A DNA stretch of 62,520 bases from Thermoplasmata archaeon. Its GTDB lineage: Archaea > Thermoplasmatota > Thermoplasmata > Lutacidiplasmatales > UBA184. The notes beneath the pieces are model-generated. The model saw nothing but the letters and a program-made list of their open reading frames with translations, had not been told where the DNA came from and did not search any database. Location of the stretch: NCBI GenBank assembly GCA_028864975.1, contig JAGWLG010000018.1, forward strand, positions 1 through 62,520. Reading direction: 5' to 3'. The translations under genes and the position numbers were made by a program. Each line of letters begins with the position of its first letter. The stretch's first letter is position 1. Below, in pieces: positions 26,835 to 34,038 of the stretch.

Positions 26835-27156
26835 GCAGGTGAAGGCACGAGGTGACGGAAGAACTCTGCGACGCGGGCGACCTGCGGGTGGAGGGGTTCA
26901 CGACTCAGACGGATGGACGTCGCAAGCCCCGGCGGGGGCCCGGCGGTGGGAGGGGCACTGGTGTGGGAGGGCCCGCGCGTGCCGAGCCGAGCAAGGCGAG
27001 CCGGGGGCGAGGGTGGATGGGGCGACTGCGGCGGGGACCCGCCGCGGGAGCGGGTGGAGGGGGGATGCCGGGGCGCGGCGCGGGCGGCGCGCGTCCCGCT
27101 GACGACCTGGGCGAGGGAGAGGAGAGGCCTTCTGCACCGGCGCCGTTCCGCGTAGC

Positions 27157-27282
27157 GTGGGCGATGCGACGGCTGGGCGGCGGTGGGTCCGTCCGCTCCG
27201 ATGGACCGACAAGGTGGCCATCGGGCTCGCGGCCATCCTTCTGTTGCTGATGGTGTACAGCGTGCTCTACCTGCGTTTCTGA
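27157..27282 (+). CDS. Very small single-TM protein
   Basis: 41 codons from a GTG. Seen: a basic tryptophan-containing N-terminus (R-R-W-V-R-P-L-R-W-T-D-K) and one clean hydrophobic helix (V-A-I-G-L-A-A-I-L-L-L-L-M-V-Y) ending Y-L-R-F. The amphipathic start and good helix favour a real membrane micro-protein over chance. Function unknown. Confidence 0.4.
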   Translation: MGDATAGRRWVRPLRWTDKVAIGLAAILLLLMVYSVLYLRF

Positions 27283-27287
27283 TCCCC

Positions 27288-27848
27288 TCACCCGGCCCGC
27301 CGAGGCCGACCTGCGTCGGCCTCGCCCTCCAACGCGGCGTGCGCCTGTTCCAGCGCGTCCATCGAGTGCGGAAGCCACGCGCTGAACATCGCATCGAGGG
27401 TCGGGAAGCAGACCCGGTCGCACCGAGGGGCGAGGGGCAGGTGTCGCCCCGAGGGAGGCCTCACCGAGGCCCCGGGGGGGCCGAGGGAATCCGAAGGATG
27501 AGGCCGGCACCGCCAGCACGAGATGGAACCGAGAGACCCCCGACCCCCCGGAGAAGCCGAGGAAGATGGGGTCCCTCGGGAGGACTCGGCCGCGACCGAC
27601 TTGGCCCACACCCGAAGATCGGACGAGTCCGTATCGGGGGTCCAGGCGGGGCCGAGGAGCGGAGGCGCGCCTCGCTCCGAGGTAGGACCCGTCGGAGGAC
27701 CCTGGGGCCGAACGACGGGTCCGGTATCGGTGATGAGAGGACCGAACAGGGGCGACGGGTCTCCCCAGCGTGAGAACTGGCGGTGGTCGGTCCAGTCGTG
27801 GCCGCACCGAGGACAGGGGGCCGTCTCTCTGTCCGAGGGAGGACGCAT
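27288..27848 (-). CDS. Zinc-binding protein carrying palindromic-element sequence
   Basis: 186 residues. Seen: near the start C-P-R-C-G-H-D-W-T-D-H, later C-W-R-C and C-D-R-V-C, and a helical C-terminus (L-D-A-M-F-S-A-W, A-L-E-Q-A-H-A-A-L). Between these the protein reads as Ser/Pro/Gly filler, and the DNA there (27571-27640) is a member of the dispersed palindrome family in frame. The start codon itself lies in one arm of another element (GGACGCATCG at 27841-27850, CGATGCGTCC at 27871-27880). I infer a small zinc protein expanded by element insertion. No known function. Confidence 0.5.
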   Translation of the reverse strand: MRPPSDRETAPCPRCGHDWTDHRQFSRWGDPSPLFGPLITDTGPVVRPQGPPTGPTSERGAPPLLGPAWTPDTDSSDLRVWAKSVAAESSRGTPSSSASPGGRGSLGSISCWRCRPHPSDSLGPPGASVRPPSGRHLPLAPRCDRVCFPTLDAMFSAWLPHSMDALEQAHAALEGEADAGRPRRAG

Positions 27849-28045
27849 CGCAGAAGACGGGTCGCTCTGTCGATGCGTCCGGAACCCCGGGACGGGGCAG
27901 GGCCGAAGGACGCCGTCAGCCCCGCGTCCTTCGGGAGGCCTCGGCCCCGACTCGCTTGGCCCCCCCGAGAGCTTCGGGACGAGGCCGGAGCCCATGGCCG
28001 CGTCGACGGGCCCGGCCGCGTCCCACGCACCGGCCCCCGACTCGC

Positions 28046-28336
28046 TCACCACCCCTCCAGGGCTCGGCGGTCCCCGCGGAACTCCGCACGGGCGCAGGGG
28101 GCTGGGTCGTGCGCGGGGTCCGTGCTTCCGCACCAGGGGCAGTCCTGGAACCCCGCCGCGTGGAGGCAGACGTTCCCCGCGAGGACGTGGCCGAGGAAGA
28201 CCCGAGAACTCCCGGACCGGCCGGAGGACCGGGGCAGGGGCTTCCGAGGGAGGCCCGTCCCCGGGGGCTCGGCCCACGGGGCAGGGCCGGTAGCGTGCTC
28301 GGCGTTCGTTGCGGTCTTGGCGCTCTTGGTCGTCAT
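28046..28336 (-). CDS. Small zinc-knuckle protein with in-frame element
   Basis: 96 residues from the ATG at 28336. Seen: an N-terminus M-T-T-K-S-A-K-T-A-T-N-A-E that matches the N-terminus of the protein at 45225 (M-T-A-T-C-A-E-S-A-T-N-A-E); an element-derived Pro/Gly/Arg stretch (28225-28288); then C-L-H-A-A-G-F-Q-D-C-P-W-C-G with further C and H, giving a likely zinc site. The shared N-terminus supports translation. Function unknown. Confidence 0.45.
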   Translation of the reverse strand: MTTKSAKTATNAEHATGPAPWAEPPGTGLPRKPLPRSSGRSGSSRVFLGHVLAGNVCLHAAGFQDCPWCGSTDPAHDPAPCARAEFRGDRRALEGW

Positions 28337-28972
28337 CGCCCTCTGGGGGAACGCCGAGGGTCCCACGAGGACCCTCGGACGGACTCGGCCTCAAGATGAC
28401 CGGCCCCCGCGATCCGCGAGGACGAGTCCAGGTTCGACCCCATCCCCCCGAGCCGCCCGAAGGGCGGCCGCCCGGAGCGGGTCGCGGGCCGCCAGGGGAA
28501 GGCTCCCTACGTGTAGCGCGGAGCAAAGCGGAGCGCGGAGCCTAGGAGACTTCCGCGAAGGACCGAAGGGCCTTCGCGAGGACCCGTCCACGAGACGGGT
28601 CCGAACCTCCGCGACCTCGCCGAGGGTCCCACGAGGACCCGAGGGAGGACCTGACCGAAGGGCATGTCCGAAGGGGGAATGCGGTCGACCGTTCCGGCGA
28701 AGGCGAGGCCGAGGACCTTTGGTCCGAGGGGACCCCGAAGGGGCCGAGCGAGGACCTGGCCCGAGGAGCGAAGCCCGCAGGGGCAGGTCGGAACCCGATG
28801 ACGACCGAGAGCGCGACTCACGCCGCGGACGGCGAGGGTGGACCTGCGAACTCGCGACCTCACCGCACGGGCGAGGGCCGCGACCGGGTGGCGCGGCCCG
28901 AGCTCGCGGGACGCTACGAGGGGCGGGCCGACCCGAAGGATTGATGGCGGGCGTCCCCCCATCAGTTCCGGG
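28337..28972. other. Element-rich gene-free stretch
   Basis: No convincing gene. At least four palindromic elements lie here, the clearest GGACTCG (28381-28387) with CGAGTCC (28423-28429), and GGACCCG-tccacgaga-CGGGTCC (28580-28602). Others near 28640-28672 and 28745-28797 carry one mismatch in the arms. Confidence 0.6.
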
Positions 28973-29659
28973 GTGAAGGAGCTGGCAGAGGGACGCTCGC
29001 GGGGTCGCGGGACCCGTCGCCCGATCGCTTCGCGGGTGGCCGCGGTGTCGCTCGTCATCGCTCTCGTCCTTCTCGTCCTGTTGCCGAGCGGCCCGGGGGG
29101 CGGTCTCGGGGGGTCCGCCGGCGCCCGAAGCCCCACGAACGCCTCCGACCATCCATCGATGGGGGCGAGCGCCCCCGGCACGGGCCCCGTCGCGGTCGCT
29201 ACCGCGTCGTCAAGCTGCTGGGGCGTCGTCGCCAACGTTCTCGTTGGGGAGAGTCCAGGTACGGTTGCCTACGACAGCGCAAAGGGCGAGATCTTCGTCA
29301 CTAGCTTCGGCTCGACCACCGTGAGCGTCATCTCGGACGCCACCAACACGGTCGTCGCCACGGTTTCGGTTGCGCCCGGGGCCTACCCCACGGGGGTGGC
29401 CTACGACAGCGGGAAGGGGGAGGTCTTCGTCGCGAACGAGGAGTCGAATAGCGTGAGCGTGTTGGCCCCGTCGTCCTGCGGCTCGACCGGTCCACGGACA
29501 GGCGTCGGCCTTCCAGGGGCCGAGGCCTTCGCCGTACTCGCTGGAGTCGTCGTGGTCGTGGCGATGGTCGTTGCCCTAGTCTTGGCCTCGCGGAGGCGGA
29601 GGAAGGCGCGGCTCCCCCAAACGCCACCGCCGCCTTCCCCACCGCCGACGCTCGGGTGA
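28973..29659 (+). CDS. Shortened YVTN-propeller surface protein
   Basis: 228 residues from a GTG at 28973. Seen: signal segment (about 20-42), a Ser/Ala spacer, then only two propeller blades (S-A-K-G-E-I-F-V-T and S-G-K-G-E-V-F-V-A, each followed by V-S-V-I/L), one transmembrane helix (about 185-205) and a basic tail. Known: YVTN/YncE propellers need about seven blades. The full paralogue at 61150 has seven with nearly identical phrases (S-A-K-G-E-I-F-V). This copy probably lost blades by recombination; it may oligomerise or be non-functional. Confidence 0.65.
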   Translation: MKELAEGRSRGRGTRRPIASRVAAVSLVIALVLLVLLPSGPGGGLGGSAGARSPTNASDHPSMGASAPGTGPVAVATASSSCWGVVANVLVGESPGTVAYDSAKGEIFVTSFGSTTVSVISDATNTVVATVSVAPGAYPTGVAYDSGKGEVFVANEESNSVSVLAPSSCGSTGPRTGVGLPGAEAFAVLAGVVVVVAMVVALVLASRRRRKARLPQTPPPPSPPPTLG

Positions 29660-30118
29660 TCGACTTCCGGTCGCCGCTGGCGAGCCGACCGCGCCGAAGG
29701 CGAGACGGAAGGGCGGAGCCCCGAGGGAAGTCCGAAGGACCCGAGCGAGGCCTCGGCCCGACCAGATGAGCCGCGGGACAGGTCGGGACGACGCCGTACT
29801 CCAGCGGCCGCCCGCGGGCGTCAAGGAGGGGATAGCGGCACTGACGTGAGAGGCGAGGCGCGGTCCCGAGAGCGAACGCCGAGCACGACCCCCCCGCAGC
29901 GGGGAACGCCACGCCAATCCCGAGAGGATTCGCGAAGCGGGTGGGCACGAGACGGGACCATTCTCGACACGCAGAGCCCACGGTGGTCGGGTAGCATCCT
30001 GGCGCCCACGCGAGCGCATCCATAGGTTGGGGCGGGGGGGGACGTAGCCTTCGCGGCGGGGACCCTGGACGTGGGAGGAGCACAGCCTTCAGGTCTCGAG
30101 GCCGTTCGTGGGACTCGG
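29660..30118. other. Gene-free stretch
   Basis: No supported gene. One degenerate palindromic element lies around 29700-29790 (GGAAGTCCGAAGGACC...), and GCGGCGGGGACC at 30053-30064 precedes the RNase H gene. Confidence 0.4.
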
Positions 30119-30625
30119 ATGATCCTTCACCTGGAGACCGACGCCTCGCTTTGTCAGCGGCACGGTGCCCGAGGAGCTGACCGAAGGTGGCGCGCCCCTG
30201 GCGGAGCGGGGGTGGTCATCCGCACCATGGGGATAGAGATGCTGGCGATGTTCGCCGTCAGCTTGGGCGACGTGGGGTCCACGGTCCACGCGGAGGGGCT
30301 CGCGCTCGAGTTCGGCCTGGAGCGAGTCCTCGCCCGGGGGGCCACGGGGGTGCGCGTTCGGGTGGACAGCACGGACCTGGTCCGGCTCGTGTCCGGGGAA
30401 ACCTCGAGCCCCTCCCCCGACATCGAGGGGATGGCCGAACGCCTCCGCCAGCTCACCCGTCGCTTCGACCCTTTCGACCTTCGGTGGGCGAGATCGACCC
30501 ACGTGACCCGTCGAGGCGACGGGGCCCTCTCGGCCGACGCCCTGGCGAAGATCGGGAGCGGAGTGCTCCGCCCCCGGGCCCTGCCCGCAGGGGTCAAGGT
30601 TGAGAAGTGGGCGGCGGAGCGATAG
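30119..30625 (+). CDS. RNase HI family protein
   Basis: 168 residues from the ATG at 30119. Seen: L-E-T-D-A-S with a following G-A-G-V-V-I-R strand, H-A-E-G-L-A-L-E, V-R-V-D-S-T-D-L, and A-D-A-L-A near the end. These supply the D-E-D-D carboxylates of RNase HI in the expected order and spacing. Known: the family cleaves RNA in RNA-DNA hybrids. It would act in the cytoplasm on replication or R-loop substrates. The length fits single-domain archaeal or bacterial RNase HI. It stands alone on the plus strand. Confidence 0.75.
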   Translation: MILHLETDASLCQRHGARGADRRWRAPGGAGVVIRTMGIEMLAMFAVSLGDVGSTVHAEGLALEFGLERVLARGATGVRVRVDSTDLVRLVSGETSSPSPDIEGMAERLRQLTRRFDPFDLRWARSTHVTRRGDGALSADALAKIGSGVLRPRALPAGVKVEKWAAER

Positions 30626-30801
30626 CGGGTCCGCCCGCCAACCGCCCGCTCGGGGAGGAGGGTCGGAACCAGTGGGTCGCCCCGTCCCCGCTTGACCCGG
30701 GGAGGGTCAGAACTTCCAATCCGGAGGGCAGCTCGAGCGCCCGCGCTCGAGGTCCTCGAAGAGCTCCGACATTCCGCGAGAGAACGTGTCCGGCGCGGCC
30801 C

Positions 30802-31110
30802 CTAGCGCTTGCGAGCCTCCCTGAGAAGGTAGAACTGCGCATCGACCAGACGTTGCCGCAAACGCTTGCCTTGCATGATACCTATGACCATCACCGCCAA
30901 GGCGATGCCCCCAAGGGCAGTCGTGACCACGAGTTCTAGCCCACCCATGGTGCAGGGACCCGCGCCGGATGGACAACTCAGCGTCTGGAGGGCAGCAACC
31001 AGAACAATTCCCGAGACACCCCCGATGATCACTGTGTTCCACAGCGAGATGGCCTTCTTTGTTTCCTTGACCAGCTGTTCCAAGTCTGTCGCGGTCACGT
31101 CAGGCTCCAT
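30802..31110 (-). CDS. Small two-TM membrane protein
   Basis: 102 residues. Seen: an acidic helical N-terminus (E-P-D-V-T-A-T-D-L-E-Q-L-V-K-E), two hydrophobic helices (about 22-45 and 57-78), two loop cysteines, and a basic C-terminus. It starts 3 nt after the stop of the PH-like protein gene, so the two form an operon. Function unknown. Confidence 0.6.
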   Translation of the reverse strand: MEPDVTATDLEQLVKETKKAISLWNTVIIGGVSGIVLVAALQTLSCPSGAGPCTMGGLELVVTTALGGIALAVMVIGIMQGKRLRQRLVDAQFYLLREARKR

Positions 31111-31113
31111 CTC

Positions 31114-31587
31114 TCAACGCGGAGGCGCTAGACCCGACCGCTTCCACGCCTGCCATGCATCGTGAGCTCGGCGAGCTTCTCGAGGCGTGAGCGGGAACGT
31201 AGCAACGCCCTTGGAGCTGTAACGGTAGGCGAGCTCGGGTGCAAGGTTGACGTAGACATGCGTGATGCCTCGAAAAGGCATTTCAAACCTCCTTGGCCCC
31301 CCCACGGGTAATGGGTACCCGGTGGCGATTACGACAAACCCCGAAGCAGTCATCTCAAACTTCTTCGGGCTCCATAGGAGGACTGCCGGGAGGTTGACCC
31401 CTACGATCAGGATTGCTCCAAGGGCGAGCGGAATGAATCCCGTAATACTCCACAGGTGCAACAACCACAGAACCGTCGCGGCGCCCAAGCATAGTACTCC
31501 CAGCAATGGGAAGACAAAAAGGACGAATCGCCAGCAAACCCTTGCCCAGTAAGAGTTCGCGGAATCCGCGACTTGACGACTATGCAT
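31114..31587 (-). CDS. Two-TM protein with PH-like domain
   Basis: 157 residues. Seen: two hydrophobic helices (about 20-42 and 47-70), then K-F-E-M-T-A-S-G-F-V-V and strands ending with a helix H-D-A-W-Q-A-W-K. Its plan matches the protein at 26388. Co-transcribed with the following small membrane protein. The region around codons 6-10 contains a short DNA palindrome (TCGCGGA-a-TCCGCGA, 31557-31571). Confidence 0.6.
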   Translation of the reverse strand: MHSRQVADSANSYWARVCWRFVLFVFPLLGVLCLGAATVLWLLHLWSITGFIPLALGAILIVGVNLPAVLLWSPKKFEMTASGFVVIATGYPLPVGGPRRFEMPFRGITHVYVNLAPELAYRYSSKGVATFPLTPREARRAHDAWQAWKRSGLAPPR

Positions 31588-31788
31588 GCTTCAGGAGGAT
31601 TCAGAATGCGGTGAACGCGTCCGGCCGGAGCGTCACGGGTCCATCCCTCAAACCTGGCTCCCGGGGGGAGCCAGGGGGCCGGGGCTATTTGGGCACTTGG
31701 TCCCGGTCGACTGCCGGTCGGCCTTGTGGCCTGGGGTTAGGCTTGCCCCCACGTCCTGGGCTGAGGGTTCGGGGGAGCGCGGGCGGGT

Positions 31789-32148
31789 TCAGAACTTCGC
31801 GTGCGACCGGGGCGCGCGCTCGAGGGCCTCGAGGAGCTCCTCCTCGAGGGTGTCCTCGCACTCCCACGAGCAGGCCGAGAGACCCCCCATCACACCGACA
31901 CGACGAAGGAAAGGGGGTCTTCCGGGAGGACGCGACCCCGGCGGCCTTGGCGCCCACGATGGACCGGGGCGCGTCCGAATGTCGCCCCACCCCAGGAACA
32001 TGGCGACCTTCCCACACACGGAGCACGGGGCCGGGTGGGCCGCCTCCGTGCAGCCCCCCGTCCGATGGCGGGCGGTCCCCAGGAGGTGGCCGCACTCCTC
32101 GCAGGGGAACTGCGCGACCTCTTCCTCGGTCAAGCGTTCCGCGGGCAT
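31789..32148 (-). CDS. Zinc-ribbon protein split by an in-frame palindromic element
   Basis: 119 residues from the ATG at 32148. Seen: F-P-C-E-E-C-G-H-L then a His and Cys, and C-S-V-C-G-K-V-A-M-F-L-G, a likely two-site zinc ribbon. At residue about 58 the sequence turns into Pro/Arg/Gly filler; the DNA there (31928-31976) is a palindromic element with a 13-bp stem. After it the protein resumes with C-S-W-E-C-E-D-T-L-E-E-E-L-L-E-A-L-E, an acidic helix. I infer an ancestral protein near 90 residues with an inserted element. Confidence 0.55.
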   Translation of the reverse strand: MPAERLTEEEVAQFPCEECGHLLGTARHRTGGCTEAAHPAPCSVCGKVAMFLGWGDIRTRPGPSWAPRPPGSRPPGRPPFLRRVGVMGGLSACSWECEDTLEEELLEALERAPRSHAKF

Positions 32149-32286
32149 CGATAGGTATGCCCGCGAACGCTCCCAAGGCCCCCTCCACGCCGACCGACAG
32201 GAGTCGGGCTTATGGTCCGGGACGGCGATGAGAGGAGCGGCCCAGGACCGGGGGCGGAGAGAGAAAGGCGCGGGGAGTGGCACCTT

Positions 32287-32350
32287 GACGCCGTAGGCGT
32301 CACGGCACGACGACCTTCAGGTCGTCGGGGTTCGAACCCGTGAGAACCCC
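32287..32350. ncRNA. Three consecutive perfect hairpins (possible structured RNA or terminator)
   Basis: GACGCC-gta-GGCGTC (32287-32301), CGACGACC-ttca-GGTCGTCG (32308-32327) and GGGGTTC-N10-GAACCCC (32327-32350) follow one another with almost no spacer. They lie just past the 3' end of the minus-strand gene at 32368. The last contains GGTTCGAACCC, which looks like a tRNA T arm, but no cloverleaf can be built. Confidence 0.4.
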
Positions 32351-32367
32351 GTCCACGACCTACCTCA

Positions 32368-32964
32368 TCACCCGCTAGAGTAGACCGTGACGACCGGGTA
32401 GCCGAAGTGTCCCCCCGGTTGATCTGGGTACACCATCGACAAGTTGAGCTCTAGGTGAGCCCCTGCCCCCACCACCGCAGGGAATGCAGGAGATGCTCCT
32501 GTCGATCTCCATGGAGATGGGACGGATGCCCCGTTCAATAGGTGAGACGAGCTGCGGTCGGAATTGTAGAGCCACTCAGTCTCGACAAACGCCCCTCCGG
32601 CTTGCTCACGAGCGGTTCCGCAAGGTGTAGCCCAGGGGGGAGTGGAAACATTCGCCTGCCAAAAGTAACCTTGTCGCGGCCCTGTGTATGAAAAGTTGAT
32701 TGGGACCTCCGATGGACTGCCACATCCCGAGATGAAGACGATTGGTGGCACAATTCCGATCTCCCAAAGGAGCAAGAGAGAGACCGCCGATGCTGCTGCG
32801 ACCGACGCGAAGAGGAGCGCGAATCTTCGCCTGCGGCCCCGTCGCACGCGCCACCTGCGCCGCGGGGCCAACTCGGCGGCGGGAGAGGTCGGACCGGCCA
32901 CGCCCCCTAGAGCGCCACCGTCGGGATAGGGGTTTGGGAGAGGGAGTACGCGCCCTCCGGGCAC
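32368..32964 (-). CDS. Single-TM exported protein
   Basis: 198 residues. Seen: a long Pro/Gly/Arg-rich N-terminus ending in a basic cluster R-R-G-R-R-R-R, one helix (about 48-68), then an extracellular beta-rich domain with cysteines (G-C-G-S-P, P-C-G-T) and N-glycosylation sites. The translation may start later, near the basic cluster. Topology resembles the protein at 25647. Possibly a pilin-like or binding protein; unassigned. Confidence 0.55.
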   Translation of the reverse strand: MPGGRVLPLPNPYPDGGALGGVAGPTSPAAELAPRRRWRVRRGRRRRFALLFASVAAASAVSLLLLWEIGIVPPIVFISGCGSPSEVPINFSYTGPRQGYFWQANVSTPPWATPCGTAREQAGGAFVETEWLYNSDRSSSHLLNGASVPSPWRSTGASPAFPAVVGAGAHLELNLSMVYPDQPGGHFGYPVVTVYSSG

Positions 32965-33036
32965 GCTCCCTCCGAGGGTGCGTCCGAAAGGACCCGTCCG
33001 AACCCGGCGGAGACCCCCCGTGCGGCGGGGCAGGAC

Positions 33037-33411
33037 CTACTTCAGGAACTCCACGTGGGCGATCCCCTCGAAGGCGCGGTCGCCGGTGAGGAACTTTCGA
33101 CCGAGGGCCCTGGCCGCCTCGTACCCCCAGGCGTCGATGTAGGAGCAGTTGCGTTTCCGCGTCACCATGTCCTCCTTGAACTCCGCCGCCGCCAAGGCCA
33201 CCTCCCGGGGGACGTCCGTCACGTAGGAGAGGCACGCCTGGGCATGCTTGAGCGCGACCTCGGGCGCGAGCTGGCGTCGGAGGACGTGGTAGACCTCGAG
33301 GACGTTCATCGCGGTCGTGACGACGTCGCGCTCGTGGAAGACCCGCTGGTAGCGCGGGTTCCCGCCGACGTGCTCGAAGAAGGCGTAGGAATCCGCCAAG
33401 AGGTCAGCCAA
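33037..33411 (-). CDS. vapC: VapC-type PIN-domain toxin
   Basis: 124 residues. Seen: D near the start (L-A-D-S-Y-A-F), N-V-L-E-V-Y-H, Y-I-D-A-W-G-Y and T-G-D-R-A-F, matching the four acidic residues of PIN ribonucleases. Known: VapC cleaves tRNA or rRNA and is held by VapB. The ATG overlaps the end of the antitoxin gene by 8 nt, giving coupled translation. Confidence 0.82.
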   Translation of the reverse strand: MADLLADSYAFFEHVGGNPRYQRVFHERDVVTTAMNVLEVYHVLRRQLAPEVALKHAQACLSYVTDVPREVALAAAEFKEDMVTRKRNCSYIDAWGYEAARALGRKFLTGDRAFEGIAHVEFLK

Positions 33412-33616
33412 GGTCCTCCCCCTCGTTCGACAGACGGTTCAGCTCCTCCGCGCTCAGCTTGCCCTTGAGCAGTCCGAAGAACTCGTCCAACCGTGGGGCC
33501 TTCTCGAGTTGCGCGCGGACATGGTCGCCTTCGTGAAGCTTCAGCTCCTTGACGAGCGGCGACGGAAGGATGAGCGCGAGGGAGTTGCCCGCCCGACGGA
33601 CCACCATATCGGTCAT
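33404..33616 (-). CDS. vapB: VapB-type antitoxin (AbrB-like)
   Basis: 70 residues from the ATG at 33616. Seen: V-V-R-R-A-G-N-S-L-A-L-I-L-P-S-P-L-V and K-L-H-E-G-D-H-V, the swapped-hairpin AbrB/SpoVT DNA-binding pattern, then an acidic helical toxin-binding tail. A TATA-like TGTATTAC lies 26-35 nt upstream. Directly upstream of vapC. Confidence 0.78.
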   Translation of the reverse strand: MTDMVVRRAGNSLALILPSPLVKELKLHEGDHVRAQLEKAPRLDEFFGLLKGKLSAEELNRLSNEGEDLG

Positions 33617-33742
33617 GCGCCAAGAGTCATACATCGTGTAATACATAACCATTTCCGCCCAGGGCTCCCGACCCCCTGGTTCCGGGGCCGGACCGAGGAA
33701 CGGGAGGCACCGAAGGACGGGGGCAGGCCTCGTCCTGAGGGA

Positions 33743-33868
33743 GGACCTGGCCACAAGACAGGTCCGGCAGAGGCCGTTCCTCGGGCGGACTCGGCCGAGG
33801 GAGTCGCTTCATGGCAGGCTGACCGACGGGCAGGACTCCCGAGGGATGACTCGGCCAAGCGACGAGTC
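33743..33868. repeat. Two palindromic elements upstream of vapBC
   Basis: GGACCTG-gccacaaga-CAGGTCC (33743-33765) and GACTCG-gccaagcga-CGAGTC (33848-33868). Loops are nearly identical while arms differ but stay complementary. A third degenerate copy lies between them. Confidence 0.7.
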
Positions 33869-34038
33869 TGAACCTACGAGGACGGGTCCAGAGCCTCCCT
33901 TCGGTTGTCGAAGGGAGGCGGAGGCCCCCCCAAGCCTGCAGGATGACGGGTCACGCCCACGGCTCGTCCGAGCTATAGAAGACGGCATCGGGCGAAGGGA
34001 GATACGCCGGTCACGCCTTCCATGAAGTCGCAACGCCC

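Noticed and set aside
27541..28800. CRISPR array, because of many similar repeats
   Set aside because: Repeats are palindromes with changing arms and uneven spacing, not identical repeats with unique spacers; no cas genes.
32280..32352. Possible tRNA because of GGTTCGAACCC
   Set aside because: No matching acceptor or D arm; the middle stem has a four-base loop instead of a seven-base anticodon loop.
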